Below, one piece after another: positions 17,146 to 26,384 of a DNA stretch of 40,236 nt. The stretch is from Clostridiales bacterium (GTDB lineage Bacteria; Bacillota; Clostridia; Oscillospirales; Acutalibacteraceae). Every line of letters starts with the position of its first letter. Within the stretch, counting starts at the first letter, position 1. The notes beneath the pieces were generated by a model. That model ran no database searches, was not told the DNA's origin, and was given only the letters and a program-made list of their open reading frames with translations. The DNA lies in NCBI GenBank assembly GCA_012839705.1, contig DUMT01000108.1, forward strand, positions 1-40,236, given 5' to 3'. Made by a program: the position numbers and the translations under genes.

Positions 17146-19956
17146 ATGAATTCTAAGATAAGGTTTTGTGCCATCGCCTGCGTGATGGGTATGTTGTTAT
17201 CGCCGATGACTGCGTTGGCGCAGGATTCCGGTCTTTCAACTGACTATATCTCCTTTAAACAAGCCAATTCCGATAAAAGTTATACAGATGAAGTTATCAC
17301 ACTTTATGGGAAGCAGTTTACTTCTGAAAACAATGCAAACGCCAAAATATTAGCCGAACTCGACGGTAGGAGAGATATATTATCTACCGGTAACGAAGGA
17401 TATGTTGAATGGGAATTCTCTGTCCAGAAAGCTGGACTTTACAATATAGAGATCAGCTATTATCCCCTTGAGGGTAAAGGCAACACCATTGAAAGAAGAA
17501 TGTATATCAATGGCAAAGTGCCTTACGATGAATTAAACAGCATAACATTGCACCGTACATATAAGGATTTGTATGAAACTTTTCAAGTGGATGAAAACGG
17601 CAACCAGCTTCGCCCCGTGCAAACCGAAGCTCCCCGCTTTGAGCAGGTTGTGCTGACCGGTTCGCTGTATAATTCCAGTGAATTATTAAGTGTTCATCTT
17701 AACGAAGGTGTTAACCGTGTCCGTCTGGAGGCTGTCCGGGAACCGGTAGCGATTGAATATATCCGTTTCTTTCAAAAACAGCCTGTCAAATCCTACGATG
17801 AGGTAAGCAAAGGGTATAAATCAAAGGATGGGGCAAAGATTATCCGCATTGAGGGCGAATCAGCCACCATCAAATCGGATAATACCTTATATGCCAGCAA
17901 CGACCGTTCAAGTGTCAACAATTCCCCGAACGATATTAAGTCAATTGTTATGAATATGATCGGGGGCTATAACTGGAGAAACCCAAAACAATATATCGAA
18001 TGGGAAATTGATGTCCCTGAAACAGGGCTTTATAAGCTGGTTATCAGGGCAAAGCAGGATTATACTCCCGGAAAAAACAGCACCCGCCGGCTGCTGATTG
18101 ACGGCAATGTTCCGTTCCTTGAGGCTGAAGAAATTAATTTTCCCTATGCAGCGGGATTTCAGACAATTGAAATAGGGAAGGATAAAACCCCTTATCTGTT
18201 TGAACTGGAAAAAGGAAAGCATACAATTCGCCTTGAAGTTGTTATAGGGCAGATGGGGGATGTTTTGCAGCAGGTTTCGGAACTGATTGCCGAAATGAAC
18301 AAATTGTACCGCAGGGTTTTCATGATAACCGGTGCCTACCCGGACCCTGACCGCGACTATAACATTGAAGCCAGCATACCCGAAGCTTTGCCCACGGTAA
18401 CAGAGCTTGAAAAAAAGCTGGATAAAATCAAAAACGACTATCTAAAAATAACCGGTTCAAAAGGCACCGGTTACGCCACTTTGGAAAAAATGCAGGTACA
18501 GCTCCAAAGCTTCATTGAGGATATTGAAACCATTCCAAAGAGGCTTGAAACTTTCCGACTGAATATCAGCAATATATCCGACTGGGCTTTATCCGCTGTT
18601 GAGCAGCCTCTCCTGATTGATTATATGGAATTAGTGCCGCCGTCTGAAAATGTCGGAGCAGGAAAGGATAGCCTGTTTACAAAGTTCTGGTATTCGGTGC
18701 GTTCATTCTTTATTTCATTTGTTCTGGATTATGACACCATCAGCGAAATTAATTCCGATGAAATAAAAGAGTCCATAACACTTTGGCTCGGTTCCGGAAG
18801 GGATCAGGCACAGGCAATTAAATCAATTGTTGCAAATGATTTTACACCTAAAACCGGAATCGGCGTTAACATTCGTCTTGTAGACTTAAGTGTTCTTTTG
18901 CCGGCGGTAGCCGCGAACCGCGGACCGGATATCGCGATTACACTGGACAGCTCACTGCCGATGAACTATGCCTACCGCGGAGCGGTAAAGGCCATGAGCG
19001 ATTTTGAGGATTTTGACAAGGTTTCACAACGGTTCCTGCCTCAGATGCTCAACCAGTTCCAGTATAACGGAAAATACTATGCCCTGCCTGATAAATATAC
19101 ATTCTATTTGATGTTCTACCGCAAGGATATATTAAACGAATTCAATATATCCGTACCTAAAACCTGGGATGATATTTATACCCTGCTCCCAAAGCTGCAG
19201 AACAATTACATGAGCATCGGGCTTCCAAATATTGAGGAGAACAATATTGACCTGTTCCTGACCCTTTTGTACCAAAACAACGGCAGCGTTTATAACAAAG
19301 AAATGAACCGCAGCATGCTGGATTCCGAAGAGGCATTAGGTGCATTCAAAAAGTTTACGGATTTCTATACCAAATATAAGGTAAGCAAAAAGATTAACCA
19401 CCTGAATTGCTTCAGAACAGGTGAAACCCCCATAGTTATCATGCCGTACACCTTTTATGCACAGCTTCAGGCTGCAGCCCCTGAGATAAAGGGATTGTGG
19501 GGCTTTGGAGCGGTGCCCGGCACGTTAGCCGAGGACGGCAGCGTCAATAATACTGTTTCCGGCTCAGCTACCGGCTGTGTAATCTTCAGCAACAGCAAAA
19601 AAGAAAAAACCGCCTGGGAATTTTTGAAATGGTGGACAGATACCAATGCCCAGGTGAATTTCGGACGGGAGATTGAAAGCATCCAGGGTGCCTCAGGACG
19701 GTATCCGACTTCTAATTCCGAGGCGCTGCAAATGCTTCCGTGGTCAAATGAGGAACTCGCTGTGATTTTAAATCAGAGCAAAATTTCAAAGTCCATGCCT
19801 GAAGTACCCGGTGGATATATGACCAGCCGATACATTGTCAGCAGTTCCATGCTGGTAATCAACAACGGAATGCCGTCAAGGGAAACCATGATGGACTACA
19901 ACAAGATGATCAACGACGAAATAGCCACCATGCGCAGAAAATTCGGATTGTCTTGA
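17146..19956 (+). CDS. CBM-like / solute-binding protein fusion
   Basis: 936 aa. The signal peptide ends near MTALAQ and has no lipobox. Two beta-sandwich domains resembling CBM6/CBM35 follow: ~60-215 (GYVEWEFSVQKAGLYNIEI, then VNRVRLEAVREPVAIEYIRF) and one beginning ~235 (YIEWEIDVPETGLYKLVIR). The second domain is interrupted by a helical stretch (~375-485) before its closing strand LLIDYMEL. Residues ~541-936 are an SBP_bac_1 domain (ITLWLGSGRDQAQ, NGKYYALPDKY, YRKDILNEF, VPKTWDD, GSATGCVIFS). AGGAGG before 17146 decides the start. Probably a receptor that grips a polymer and hands a piece to permease pair A just downstream. How it is retained at the surface is not visible. Confidence 0.85.
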   Translation: MNSKIRFCAIACVMGMLLSPMTALAQDSGLSTDYISFKQANSDKSYTDEVITLYGKQFTSENNANAKILAELDGRRDILSTGNEGYVEWEFSVQKAGLYNIEISYYPLEGKGNTIERRMYINGKVPYDELNSITLHRTYKDLYETFQVDENGNQLRPVQTEAPRFEQVVLTGSLYNSSELLSVHLNEGVNRVRLEAVREPVAIEYIRFFQKQPVKSYDEVSKGYKSKDGAKIIRIEGESATIKSDNTLYASNDRSSVNNSPNDIKSIVMNMIGGYNWRNPKQYIEWEIDVPETGLYKLVIRAKQDYTPGKNSTRRLLIDGNVPFLEAEEINFPYAAGFQTIEIGKDKTPYLFELEKGKHTIRLEVVIGQMGDVLQQVSELIAEMNKLYRRVFMITGAYPDPDRDYNIEASIPEALPTVTELEKKLDKIKNDYLKITGSKGTGYATLEKMQVQLQSFIEDIETIPKRLETFRLNISNISDWALSAVEQPLLIDYMELVPPSENVGAGKDSLFTKFWYSVRSFFISFVLDYDTISEINSDEIKESITLWLGSGRDQAQAIKSIVANDFTPKTGIGVNIRLVDLSVLLPAVAANRGPDIAITLDSSLPMNYAYRGAVKAMSDFEDFDKVSQRFLPQMLNQFQYNGKYYALPDKYTFYLMFYRKDILNEFNISVPKTWDDIYTLLPKLQNNYMSIGLPNIEENNIDLFLTLLYQNNGSVYNKEMNRSMLDSEEALGAFKKFTDFYTKYKVSKKINHLNCFRTGETPIVIMPYTFYAQLQAAAPEIKGLWGFGAVPGTLAEDGSVNNTVSGSATGCVIFSNSKKEKTAWEFLKWWTDTNAQVNFGREIESIQGASGRYPTSNSEALQMLPWSNEELAVILNQSKISKSMPEVPGGYMTSRYIVSSSMLVINNGMPSRETMMDYNKMINDEIATMRRKFGLS

Positions 19957-20047
19957 ATCCAGGTTTAAACGGGATGCTTATATGAATCAATATCTTGTAT
20001 AACCATCTAGTCTGGGCAAATTTAAGCCCGAAAGGATGAACTAAAAG

Positions 20048-20953
20048 ATGAAGTCTTCAAGCAATAATCAGATACGCTACCTGAAAAGGAATTATCAGGG
20101 CTATCTGCTTATGATTCCTTACTTAGCTGTTTTCATTATTTTCACTGTGTACCCTGTTATAACGTCGGTGGTGCTCAGCTTTACTACATACAATGTTTTT
20201 CAGAGCCCGATATTTATCGGTTTTGATAATTATGTTCAGCTGTTTTTCACCGACTCGATTTTTCCCACAGCAATGCAGAATACCTTCCTTATCGCCATTG
20301 TGGTGGGCCCGTTAAGCTACTTTTTAAGCTTGTTTCTGGCCTGGATGGTAAATGAGTTTGAAAATCCGTGGCGCACACTTCTTACAGTAATATTTTATGC
20401 CCCGACCCTGTCCAACTCGGTTTTTACCATTTGGATGATTGTGTTTGACGGCGATATCTACGGATTTTTAAACAGCTTTTTGCTGAAACTCGGTTTTATC
20501 GAAGACCCAATCCAATGGCGGACGAACCCACAATATATGATGATGGTTGTTATAGTGGTTCAGTTATGGGTAAGCCTTGGAACCTCGTTTTTGACCCTGC
20601 GGGCCGGATTTAATACGGTTGACAGGCAGTATTACGAGGCGGCCGCAATTGACGGGATAAAGAACCGTTTTCAGGAGCTTTGGTTTATAACCCTTCCAAT
20701 GATGGCGCCCCACCTTATGCTCTCCGCCGTACTCGCCATCACTAACACATTTACTTCCGCAAACGTCGCAACGGTTATGACAGGTTTCCCCTCGGTAAAC
20801 TATGCAACCCACACCATCATGCACCATTTGCAGGATTACGGTACAATCCGTTATGAAAGGGGCTATGCCTCAGCGATTGCGACCGTATTGTTCCTGTTCT
20901 CGCTGCTGTTCAACAAGTTTGCGCAGAAACTAATCAGCCGCATTGGTAAGTAA
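20048..20953 (+). CDS. ABC transporter permease A1, MalF/LplB type
   Basis: 301 aa with about six membrane helices, the first at LLMIPYLAVFIIFTVYPVIT. The EAA loop is YYEAAAIDGIKNRFQELWFI followed by TLPMMAP. It lacks the extra ~60-residue loop of the DUF5696-linked permeases at 730 and 26381, so it belongs to a different permease line. Preceded by AAAGGATGA. Its gene overlaps or abuts its partner, and both follow the fusion SBP, the expected order for a CUT1 importer. Confidence 0.93.
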   Translation: MKSSSNNQIRYLKRNYQGYLLMIPYLAVFIIFTVYPVITSVVLSFTTYNVFQSPIFIGFDNYVQLFFTDSIFPTAMQNTFLIAIVVGPLSYFLSLFLAWMVNEFENPWRTLLTVIFYAPTLSNSVFTIWMIVFDGDIYGFLNSFLLKLGFIEDPIQWRTNPQYMMMVVIVVQLWVSLGTSFLTLRAGFNTVDRQYYEAAAIDGIKNRFQELWFITLPMMAPHLMLSAVLAITNTFTSANVATVMTGFPSVNYATHTIMHHLQDYGTIRYERGYASAIATVLFLFSLLFNKFAQKLISRIGK

Positions 20954-20975
20954 ATTTGCAAGAGGAATGAAGCAA

Positions 20976-21863
20976 ATGCAAAAAACAAAAACTTTAAAAG
21001 CATTGCGGCGCGTGAAGAAATCAAGAAAACTAAACCGCAGCCGTGCCGGAAATATCTTAATGTTTCTTTTTCTTATAGGCTTTGCCGTATACAGCGCCCT
21101 GCCGCTGGTGCTGATTGTACTTCAATCTATAAAGCCTATCAATGAGTTGTTTGTCTATCCGCCTAAATTCTATGTAATTAACCCCACGCTGAATAATTTC
21201 AAGCAATTGTCGTCCCTTATGTCCACAACATGGATACCGTTTTCACGCTACGTATTCAACAGCCTGTTTATTTCTGTGATTGGTACGGTTGGACATATTG
21301 TTGTGGCTTCAATGTGCGCGTTTCCTTTGGCAAAACTGAATTTAAAAGGCGGAAACTTCATATTTCAGGTGATTGTTCTGTCCCTAATGTTCGCGCCTTC
21401 CGTATCTGATATTGTAAACTATCAGACGATGTCAAACCTTGGTTTGCTGGACACTTATCTGGCGATACTGGTACCCGCTTTGGGGTCAAGCCTGGGACTT
21501 TACATTATGAAGCAGTTTATGTCCCAAATCCCTGATTCGCTGATAGAATCTGCGAGCATTGACGGTGCAAGTACATTCCGTATTTTCTGGAAGATTATTA
21601 TGCCAAACGTAAAACCTGCATGGCTTACTTTGGCTATCTTCTCATTCCAGAACCTGTGGAACAACGCCAACACTACATACATTTACAGCGAACCTCTTAA
21701 ATCCCTCCCGTATGCGTTGAATCAGATTGTCAGCGGCGGAATAATCCGTGCAGGTGCTGGTGCCGCTGTCAGCGTAATTTTGTTGATAGTTCCCATGGCA
21801 CTGTTTATTTTGACACAAAGCAGGATTATTGAAACAATGTCAACTTCGGGTATGAAAGAGTGA
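20976..21863 (+). CDS. ABC transporter permease A2, MalG type
   Basis: 295 aa. A basic N-terminus (KALRRVKKSRKLNRS) precedes helix 1. The EAA loop is ESASIDGASTFRIFWKIIMP. The frame extends back to TTG 20943 inside the previous gene, and ATG 20967 is also possible. AGAGGA at 20961-20966 has the best spacing to ATG 20976, which I use. It pairs with the permease at 20048 to form the membrane channel of importer A. The NHL/TPR membrane protein follows within 26 bp, suggesting one functional unit. Confidence 0.92.
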   Translation: MQKTKTLKALRRVKKSRKLNRSRAGNILMFLFLIGFAVYSALPLVLIVLQSIKPINELFVYPPKFYVINPTLNNFKQLSSLMSTTWIPFSRYVFNSLFISVIGTVGHIVVASMCAFPLAKLNLKGGNFIFQVIVLSLMFAPSVSDIVNYQTMSNLGLLDTYLAILVPALGSSLGLYIMKQFMSQIPDSLIESASIDGASTFRIFWKIIMPNVKPAWLTLAIFSFQNLWNNANTTYIYSEPLKSLPYALNQIVSGGIIRAGAGAAVSVILLIVPMALFILTQSRIIETMSTSGMKE

Positions 21864-21888
21864 GTTTTGTGTGAAAAGGAAAAAGCTT

Positions 21889-23367
21889 ATGAAAAAGATT
21901 TTAGCGTCGGCTGTGTTATGCCTGCTATTTTGCAGCTGGGCTTTCGGTGTATCGGCATTTGTTCCATACGATACATATACATACTCCACCAGAACCGGAA
22001 GTGTGGAAGCCCTGTATTCTCCAACAGCATATTATCCTGACTTTGTCATTGACAAATCTCTGATAGGGATACCGCTTGTTACCCCGACTTGCATCTGCTT
22101 TGACAAAGAGGGGAATATGTATATCACCGATAACTCCGCCAACCGGCTGATAGTGTTGAATCCTGATTTTTCATTGAAGGCAAATCTGGATACGTTTGAA
22201 ACCGAAGATGGAATGTTTGAATTTCTCGGTGGTCCGGAAGGTGTTTTTGTTACCGATGATATGGAAATATACCTCTGCGATACTAAGCAAAAGCGGATTC
22301 TGGTTTTGGATCAGAAGTACAACATTATCCGCAAATACGAAAACATTAAACCCGTAGGGGTTGAAAATGATGAGGATTATTCGTTCATGCCCACCAGGAT
22401 TGTGGTGGACAGCTCCAAAAATATGTATGTACTGGTTCAGAACGAATATCAGGGCATCATGCAGATTGATCAGAACGGAAAGTTTATATCCTTTCTTGGA
22501 AGCAATAAGGTTACCTATGACCCTATAACCAAGCTGTGGAAAAAAATCATGACCAAGGAACAGAAAAAGCAGCTGATACAGTTCCTTCCGGTAGAATACA
22601 CAAATTTAACCATGGACCATGAAGGTTTCATCTACACCGCATCAAAGGCGGATAACAGCTCCCCGATTAAACGACTGAACCTTGCCGGTAAGGATGTTTT
22701 AATCCGCAACGGTTATGTGGACATGGTAGGCGATGTTAAGACAAGCAAAACCACAGAAAAAGTTGAATCCCTGATTGCAGGTGTAGATAGTGACGAGAAC
22801 GGGCAGGTATATGCCCTGGATTCAAACGGGGGGCGGATATTCGTTTACAACAGCGAAGGTTTCCTGCTTTATGCTTTCGGAAGTATAGGCAATCAAATTG
22901 GAAGTTTCATCACCCCCTCGGATATAAAGGTAAATAACGGCCTGATTTTTGTGGCTGACCAGGGTACTGCAAGGATTACGGTTTTCCGCAGAACCGAGTA
23001 TGCAGATTTGGTGACAAAGGCAAACGACCTTTATTATAAAGGTCAGTACGAAGAAAGTGTAAATCTTTGGAAACAGGTAATCGAGCGCAATGCCAATTTC
23101 GAGCTGGCTTATGCTCAGATCGGCAAGGTTTATTTGAGGGAAAACCGATATAAGGAAGCCATGGAATATTTCAAACTTGGAAATTTCCGCGGAGATAAAA
23201 TAACCAACACCACCGGTTACAACAAGGCTTTTATTGAATACCGCCGGATTCAGGCATCCAAACTGCTCGGCCCCTTTGTAATTGTTATTGTAGTTCTTTA
23301 CATAGGATACTCCTTTTACAAATCCAGAAGAAAGCGAACCGGTAAGGCTGCCAATTTGCAAAGATAG
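21889..23367 (+). CDS. NHL-repeat / TPR protein with C-terminal membrane anchor
   Basis: 492 aa. A signal peptide or N-terminal helix (ILASAVLCLLFCSWAFG) precedes a beta-propeller of NHL-like repeats, seen as GNMYITDNSANRLIVLNPD, MEIYLCDTKQKRILVLDQK, GQVYALDSNGGRIFVYN and LIFVADQGTARITVFRR. A TPR pair (~372-435: ANDLYYKGQYEESVNLWKQV, then LAYAQIGKVYLRENRYKEAM) follows. The end is a transmembrane helix (FVIVIVVLYIGYSFY) and KSRRKR. Propeller and TPR should face outward and act as a binding or assembly scaffold (inference). AAGGA favours ATG 21889 over GTG 21871. It sits between importer A and the DUF5696/importer B genes. Confidence 0.85.
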   Translation: MKKILASAVLCLLFCSWAFGVSAFVPYDTYTYSTRTGSVEALYSPTAYYPDFVIDKSLIGIPLVTPTCICFDKEGNMYITDNSANRLIVLNPDFSLKANLDTFETEDGMFEFLGGPEGVFVTDDMEIYLCDTKQKRILVLDQKYNIIRKYENIKPVGVENDEDYSFMPTRIVVDSSKNMYVLVQNEYQGIMQIDQNGKFISFLGSNKVTYDPITKLWKKIMTKEQKKQLIQFLPVEYTNLTMDHEGFIYTASKADNSSPIKRLNLAGKDVLIRNGYVDMVGDVKTSKTTEKVESLIAGVDSDENGQVYALDSNGGRIFVYNSEGFLLYAFGSIGNQIGSFITPSDIKVNNGLIFVADQGTARITVFRRTEYADLVTKANDLYYKGQYEESVNLWKQVIERNANFELAYAQIGKVYLRENRYKEAMEYFKLGNFRGDKITNTTGYNKAFIEYRRIQASKLLGPFVIVIVVLYIGYSFYKSRRKRTGKAANLQR

Positions 23368-23395
23368 GGTCAGCGTTTTTGAGAGGTTTGAGGTT

Positions 23396-24013
23396 ATGAA
23401 ACAAAAAATTAAATTTGCATTTCATATTTTATTCCATCCCTTTGACGGGTTTTGGGACATGAAGCATGAACGAAAAGGCGATTTGTATGTATCCCTTGGG
23501 ATTATGCTGATGGTAATTGTATCCAATATATTTTCCCGTCAGGCTACCGCCTTCCTTTTCAATCCCCAGAAATACGCAAACCTTGATGTTGTATTTGAAA
23601 TCAACAAGGTATTGATACTGTTCTTATTGTTCTGCGTATCCAACTGGTCAATCACCACTCTAATGGGGGGAGAAGGAACTTTTAAAGATATTGTAATGAC
23701 TACAGGATATGCCTGCCTGCCGCTTGTAATTATTCCTATCCCTGTTGCCATTATTTCGAATCTGTCTTCATATTACGAACAGGTGTATCTGACAACGGCA
23801 AATTCGGTTGCAACCCTGTGGTTTTTCGCCCTGCTTTTTGCAGGAATTATGACCATCCATAATTATTCCATCGGGAAGATGCTTGGTACCATTGTAATTA
23901 CACTTGTTGCTATGGCGGCACTGCTGTTTATCTGCCTGCTGTTTTTCAACCTTTTCAGCCAGCTCATCGGCTTTGTTTATTCCATATATAAAGAGATAGC
24001 ATTAAGGACCTAG
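23396..24013 (+). CDS. Yip1-family membrane protein
   Basis: 205 aa. The N-terminus AFHILFHPFDGFWDMKHERKG is the usual start of bacterial Yip1-domain proteins. About five hydrophobic helices follow (SLGIMLMVIVSNI, VLILFLLFCVSNWSITTLMGG, LVIIPIPVAIIS, LWFFALLFAGIM, IVITLVAMAALLFICLLFF). The helix 2-3 phrase GGEGTFKDIVMTTGYACLP is characteristic. Bacterial members have no settled function. It lies 28 bp after the NHL/TPR gene and just before the DUF5696 gene. Its TAG stop lies in an 18-bp tandem duplication. Confidence 0.85.
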   Translation: MKQKIKFAFHILFHPFDGFWDMKHERKGDLYVSLGIMLMVIVSNIFSRQATAFLFNPQKYANLDVVFEINKVLILFLLFCVSNWSITTLMGGEGTFKDIVMTTGYACLPLVIIPIPVAIISNLSSYYEQVYLTTANSVATLWFFALLFAGIMTIHNYSIGKMLGTIVITLVAMAALLFICLLFFNLFSQLIGFVYSIYKEIALRT

Positions 24014-24041
24014 TCCTTATTACGGACCTAGTCCTTATTAC
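24006..24041 (+). repeat. 18-bp perfect tandem duplication over a stop codon
   Basis: GGACCTAGTCCTTATTAC occurs at 24006-24023 and again at 24024-24041. The first copy contains the TAG stop of the Yip1-like gene. Each unit holds a GGAC-CTA-GTCC mini-hairpin, extended to AAGGAC/GTCCTT around the first copy (24004-24018). Confidence 0.95.
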
Positions 24042-24068
24042 GTATTTTCCGGAAAGGCAGGAGATTTT

Positions 24069-26384
24069 ATGAAGCATATAAGAGCAGTGCTCTGTTGCTT
24101 TTTGTGTGGAATCATAATTCTGTCAATGTCCAGCTGCGGCATTAGCGCGCCGGAGATTGACACAAAACATTATAAAACAAATACTTCGGTGAACTTTACA
24201 AAATATAAGGACGCAAATTTTGAACCTGTACCTGTCAACGAGGTTGACCAGCAGTATTTGAATGATTACGAATTCGTCTGCGAAAATAAATTCCTTGCCC
24301 TTTATCTTCAGCGGGAAACCGCTGCGGTGGCAGTAGCGGACAAAAGAACCGGCGATGTTTGGTATACCAACCATCCCGAAATTAAGGATGACAGTGAAAT
24401 AAGCGAGGATACAAAACAGCTGTTTTATTCGCAGCTTTATGTAGAATACCTCGATAATCCGAACTTCAAGCAGATAGACAGCTATTCCACAAGCGTAAAG
24501 GATAATATGTTTTCAATCGAAACATCTGATAAAGGAATTACTGTTACCTATCGCTTCAAGGATACAAGAACAGCCAACATTCGCAAAAATCGCGAATATC
24601 TGTTTGAAATCACCCTGCAGTATACCCTGCAGAATGAATCCATGATTGTTACCCTGCCCAGTAAAGGGATGTCTTATGACAGCGATATGCCGCCGCTGGC
24701 TATCCATGTATTGCCCCACTTCGGCGGAGCACCCTCAAAGGAGGACGGATACCTGTTTATCCCCGACGGCAGCGGTGCTTTGATTGAATTCAACAGCGAT
24801 ACTTACTCCGTTTCCAGCTATACAGGCTCTGTCTACGGGCCTGACGAAACCAACGAGGTTAAAACCAAGTCCTCATATGCCTTGCCGGTATATATGCCGG
24901 TCTTTGGCGTGAAACAGGCATCCAAAAGCTTTCTTGCCATTATCGAGGATAGTGCGGCATTTGCAAACATAAGGGCAAACCGTGCAGGTCCATACAGCTC
25001 GTATAACGAGGTATATTCCAGCTTCAATGTCCATGCATACCAGAATATTTCAATCGGTGGAATGTCCACAGCCACCAAACTGATTGGCATACAGGATTCC
25101 CCATACCAGGGTGATATACAAATCCGGTACGCTTTCCTGGAACCCGACAGTACCTATGTCGATATGGCGGATTACTACCGCAGCTATATGCTGGATAAGA
25201 ATAATGCAGAAAAAATCAAAACTGCTGAATCAGTACCAATGCATGTGGAATTTATCGGCGCAATTGACAAGACAAAATCAACCCTGGGCTTCCAGTATAA
25301 CGGAATTGAAACCCTTACTACTGCAACCCAGGCTTCAGAAATCCTTCAGGATTTGAAAAATTCAGGCATCAAAAACATCTCAGCAAACTACTCTGGTTGG
25401 TTTAATGGTGGTCTGAAACAGCAGCTTGCCACCAGAATAAAAGTTGAAAAGGCCATCGGTGGGAAAAAGGGCCTTACAACCCTTATGGATTTCGCCAATA
25501 AATCCGACATTCCGCTTTACTTTTCAATCAACCTGCTGACCACTCCGCCGCGTTCCAAAGGTTTCAACAAGTTCACAATGTCAGTCAGGCAGATTGACCA
25601 GAGGGACGCAAAGAAGTATACATACGACTATGTTACAAAAGAAGGAATCAGTTACTCCAGCATCCTGAATCCGGGTGTGCTGCAGCCCATACTCGACCGG
25701 TTCGGGAAAAAGGCATCAAAAATGGGTATAACAAGGCTGGATATTCAGGATATTGGAAGCAATGTATTTGCGGATTATACCGAGGGAAAGATAATTGACC
25801 GTGAAACCACCGTCAACATTTACAGGGAACTTTTAAAGAAGCAAAGCGGCGAATATCAGTCGCTTATGACACATGGCGGCTTTGCATATACCTTTCCTTA
25901 TGTGGATATTGTGGTAGACGCTCCTTTTTCGGACAGCGGTTTTGATATGGTAGACAGGCCCGTACCGTTTTATCAGATTGTCTATCATGGTTATGTGCAG
26001 TATTCGGGTTCTCCTTTGAATCTTTCCTATGATTTTACCGCCGATATGTTAAGGCTGATTGAATACGGCGGCTCGCCATACTATCAGGTAATGGCAGGCA
26101 AAAGCTCATCCATAATGGGCACCGATTACAGCTACCTGTGCAGCAATACCTACGATAACTGGAAGGATAAGATAAAAGAAACGTATTCAAAAATCAACCA
26201 GGTTCTGGCTCCTTCCATCGGTCAGACAATCGTTGATCATAAAAAGATTCAAGACGATGTGTTTATGACCAAATACGAAAACGGATACAAGGTATATGTA
26301 AATTATTCGGATAAAGATGTTTCTGCAGATGGACAGACCATCCCTGCCCGTAATTTTTCAGCCAGTTGGGAGGTGCAACCTTGA
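24069..26384 (+). CDS. DUF5696 lipoprotein, putative extracellular glycosidase-like
   Basis: 771 aa. Lipoprotein signal with lipobox LSMSSC (Cys ~23). Residues ~60-370 look like a large beta-sandwich (YLFIPDGSGALIEFNSD, YALPVYMPVFGVK). Residues ~385-680 look like a TIM barrel (GIKNISANYSGWFNGG, IPLYFSINLL, GITRLDIQDIGSN, YVDIVVDAPFSDSGF). This sandwich-plus-barrel order recalls secreted glycoside hydrolases, but no activity is established for DUF5696. The acidic residues DIQDIG and VVDAPFSD are candidates for function. The stop overlaps the start of the next permease (TTGA), so production is coupled. A second copy ends at 707. Confidence 0.85.
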   Translation: MKHIRAVLCCFLCGIIILSMSSCGISAPEIDTKHYKTNTSVNFTKYKDANFEPVPVNEVDQQYLNDYEFVCENKFLALYLQRETAAVAVADKRTGDVWYTNHPEIKDDSEISEDTKQLFYSQLYVEYLDNPNFKQIDSYSTSVKDNMFSIETSDKGITVTYRFKDTRTANIRKNREYLFEITLQYTLQNESMIVTLPSKGMSYDSDMPPLAIHVLPHFGGAPSKEDGYLFIPDGSGALIEFNSDTYSVSSYTGSVYGPDETNEVKTKSSYALPVYMPVFGVKQASKSFLAIIEDSAAFANIRANRAGPYSSYNEVYSSFNVHAYQNISIGGMSTATKLIGIQDSPYQGDIQIRYAFLEPDSTYVDMADYYRSYMLDKNNAEKIKTAESVPMHVEFIGAIDKTKSTLGFQYNGIETLTTATQASEILQDLKNSGIKNISANYSGWFNGGLKQQLATRIKVEKAIGGKKGLTTLMDFANKSDIPLYFSINLLTTPPRSKGFNKFTMSVRQIDQRDAKKYTYDYVTKEGISYSSILNPGVLQPILDRFGKKASKMGITRLDIQDIGSNVFADYTEGKIIDRETTVNIYRELLKKQSGEYQSLMTHGGFAYTFPYVDIVVDAPFSDSGFDMVDRPVPFYQIVYHGYVQYSGSPLNLSYDFTADMLRLIEYGGSPYYQVMAGKSSSIMGTDYSYLCSNTYDNWKDKIKETYSKINQVLAPSIGQTIVDHKKIQDDVFMTKYENGYKVYVNYSDKDVSADGQTIPARNFSASWEVQP

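Noticed and set aside
20009-20031. Small GGGC...GCCC hairpin before permease A1 as a terminator or riboswitch
   Set aside because: Only four base pairs, no T-run and no recognisable riboswitch core.
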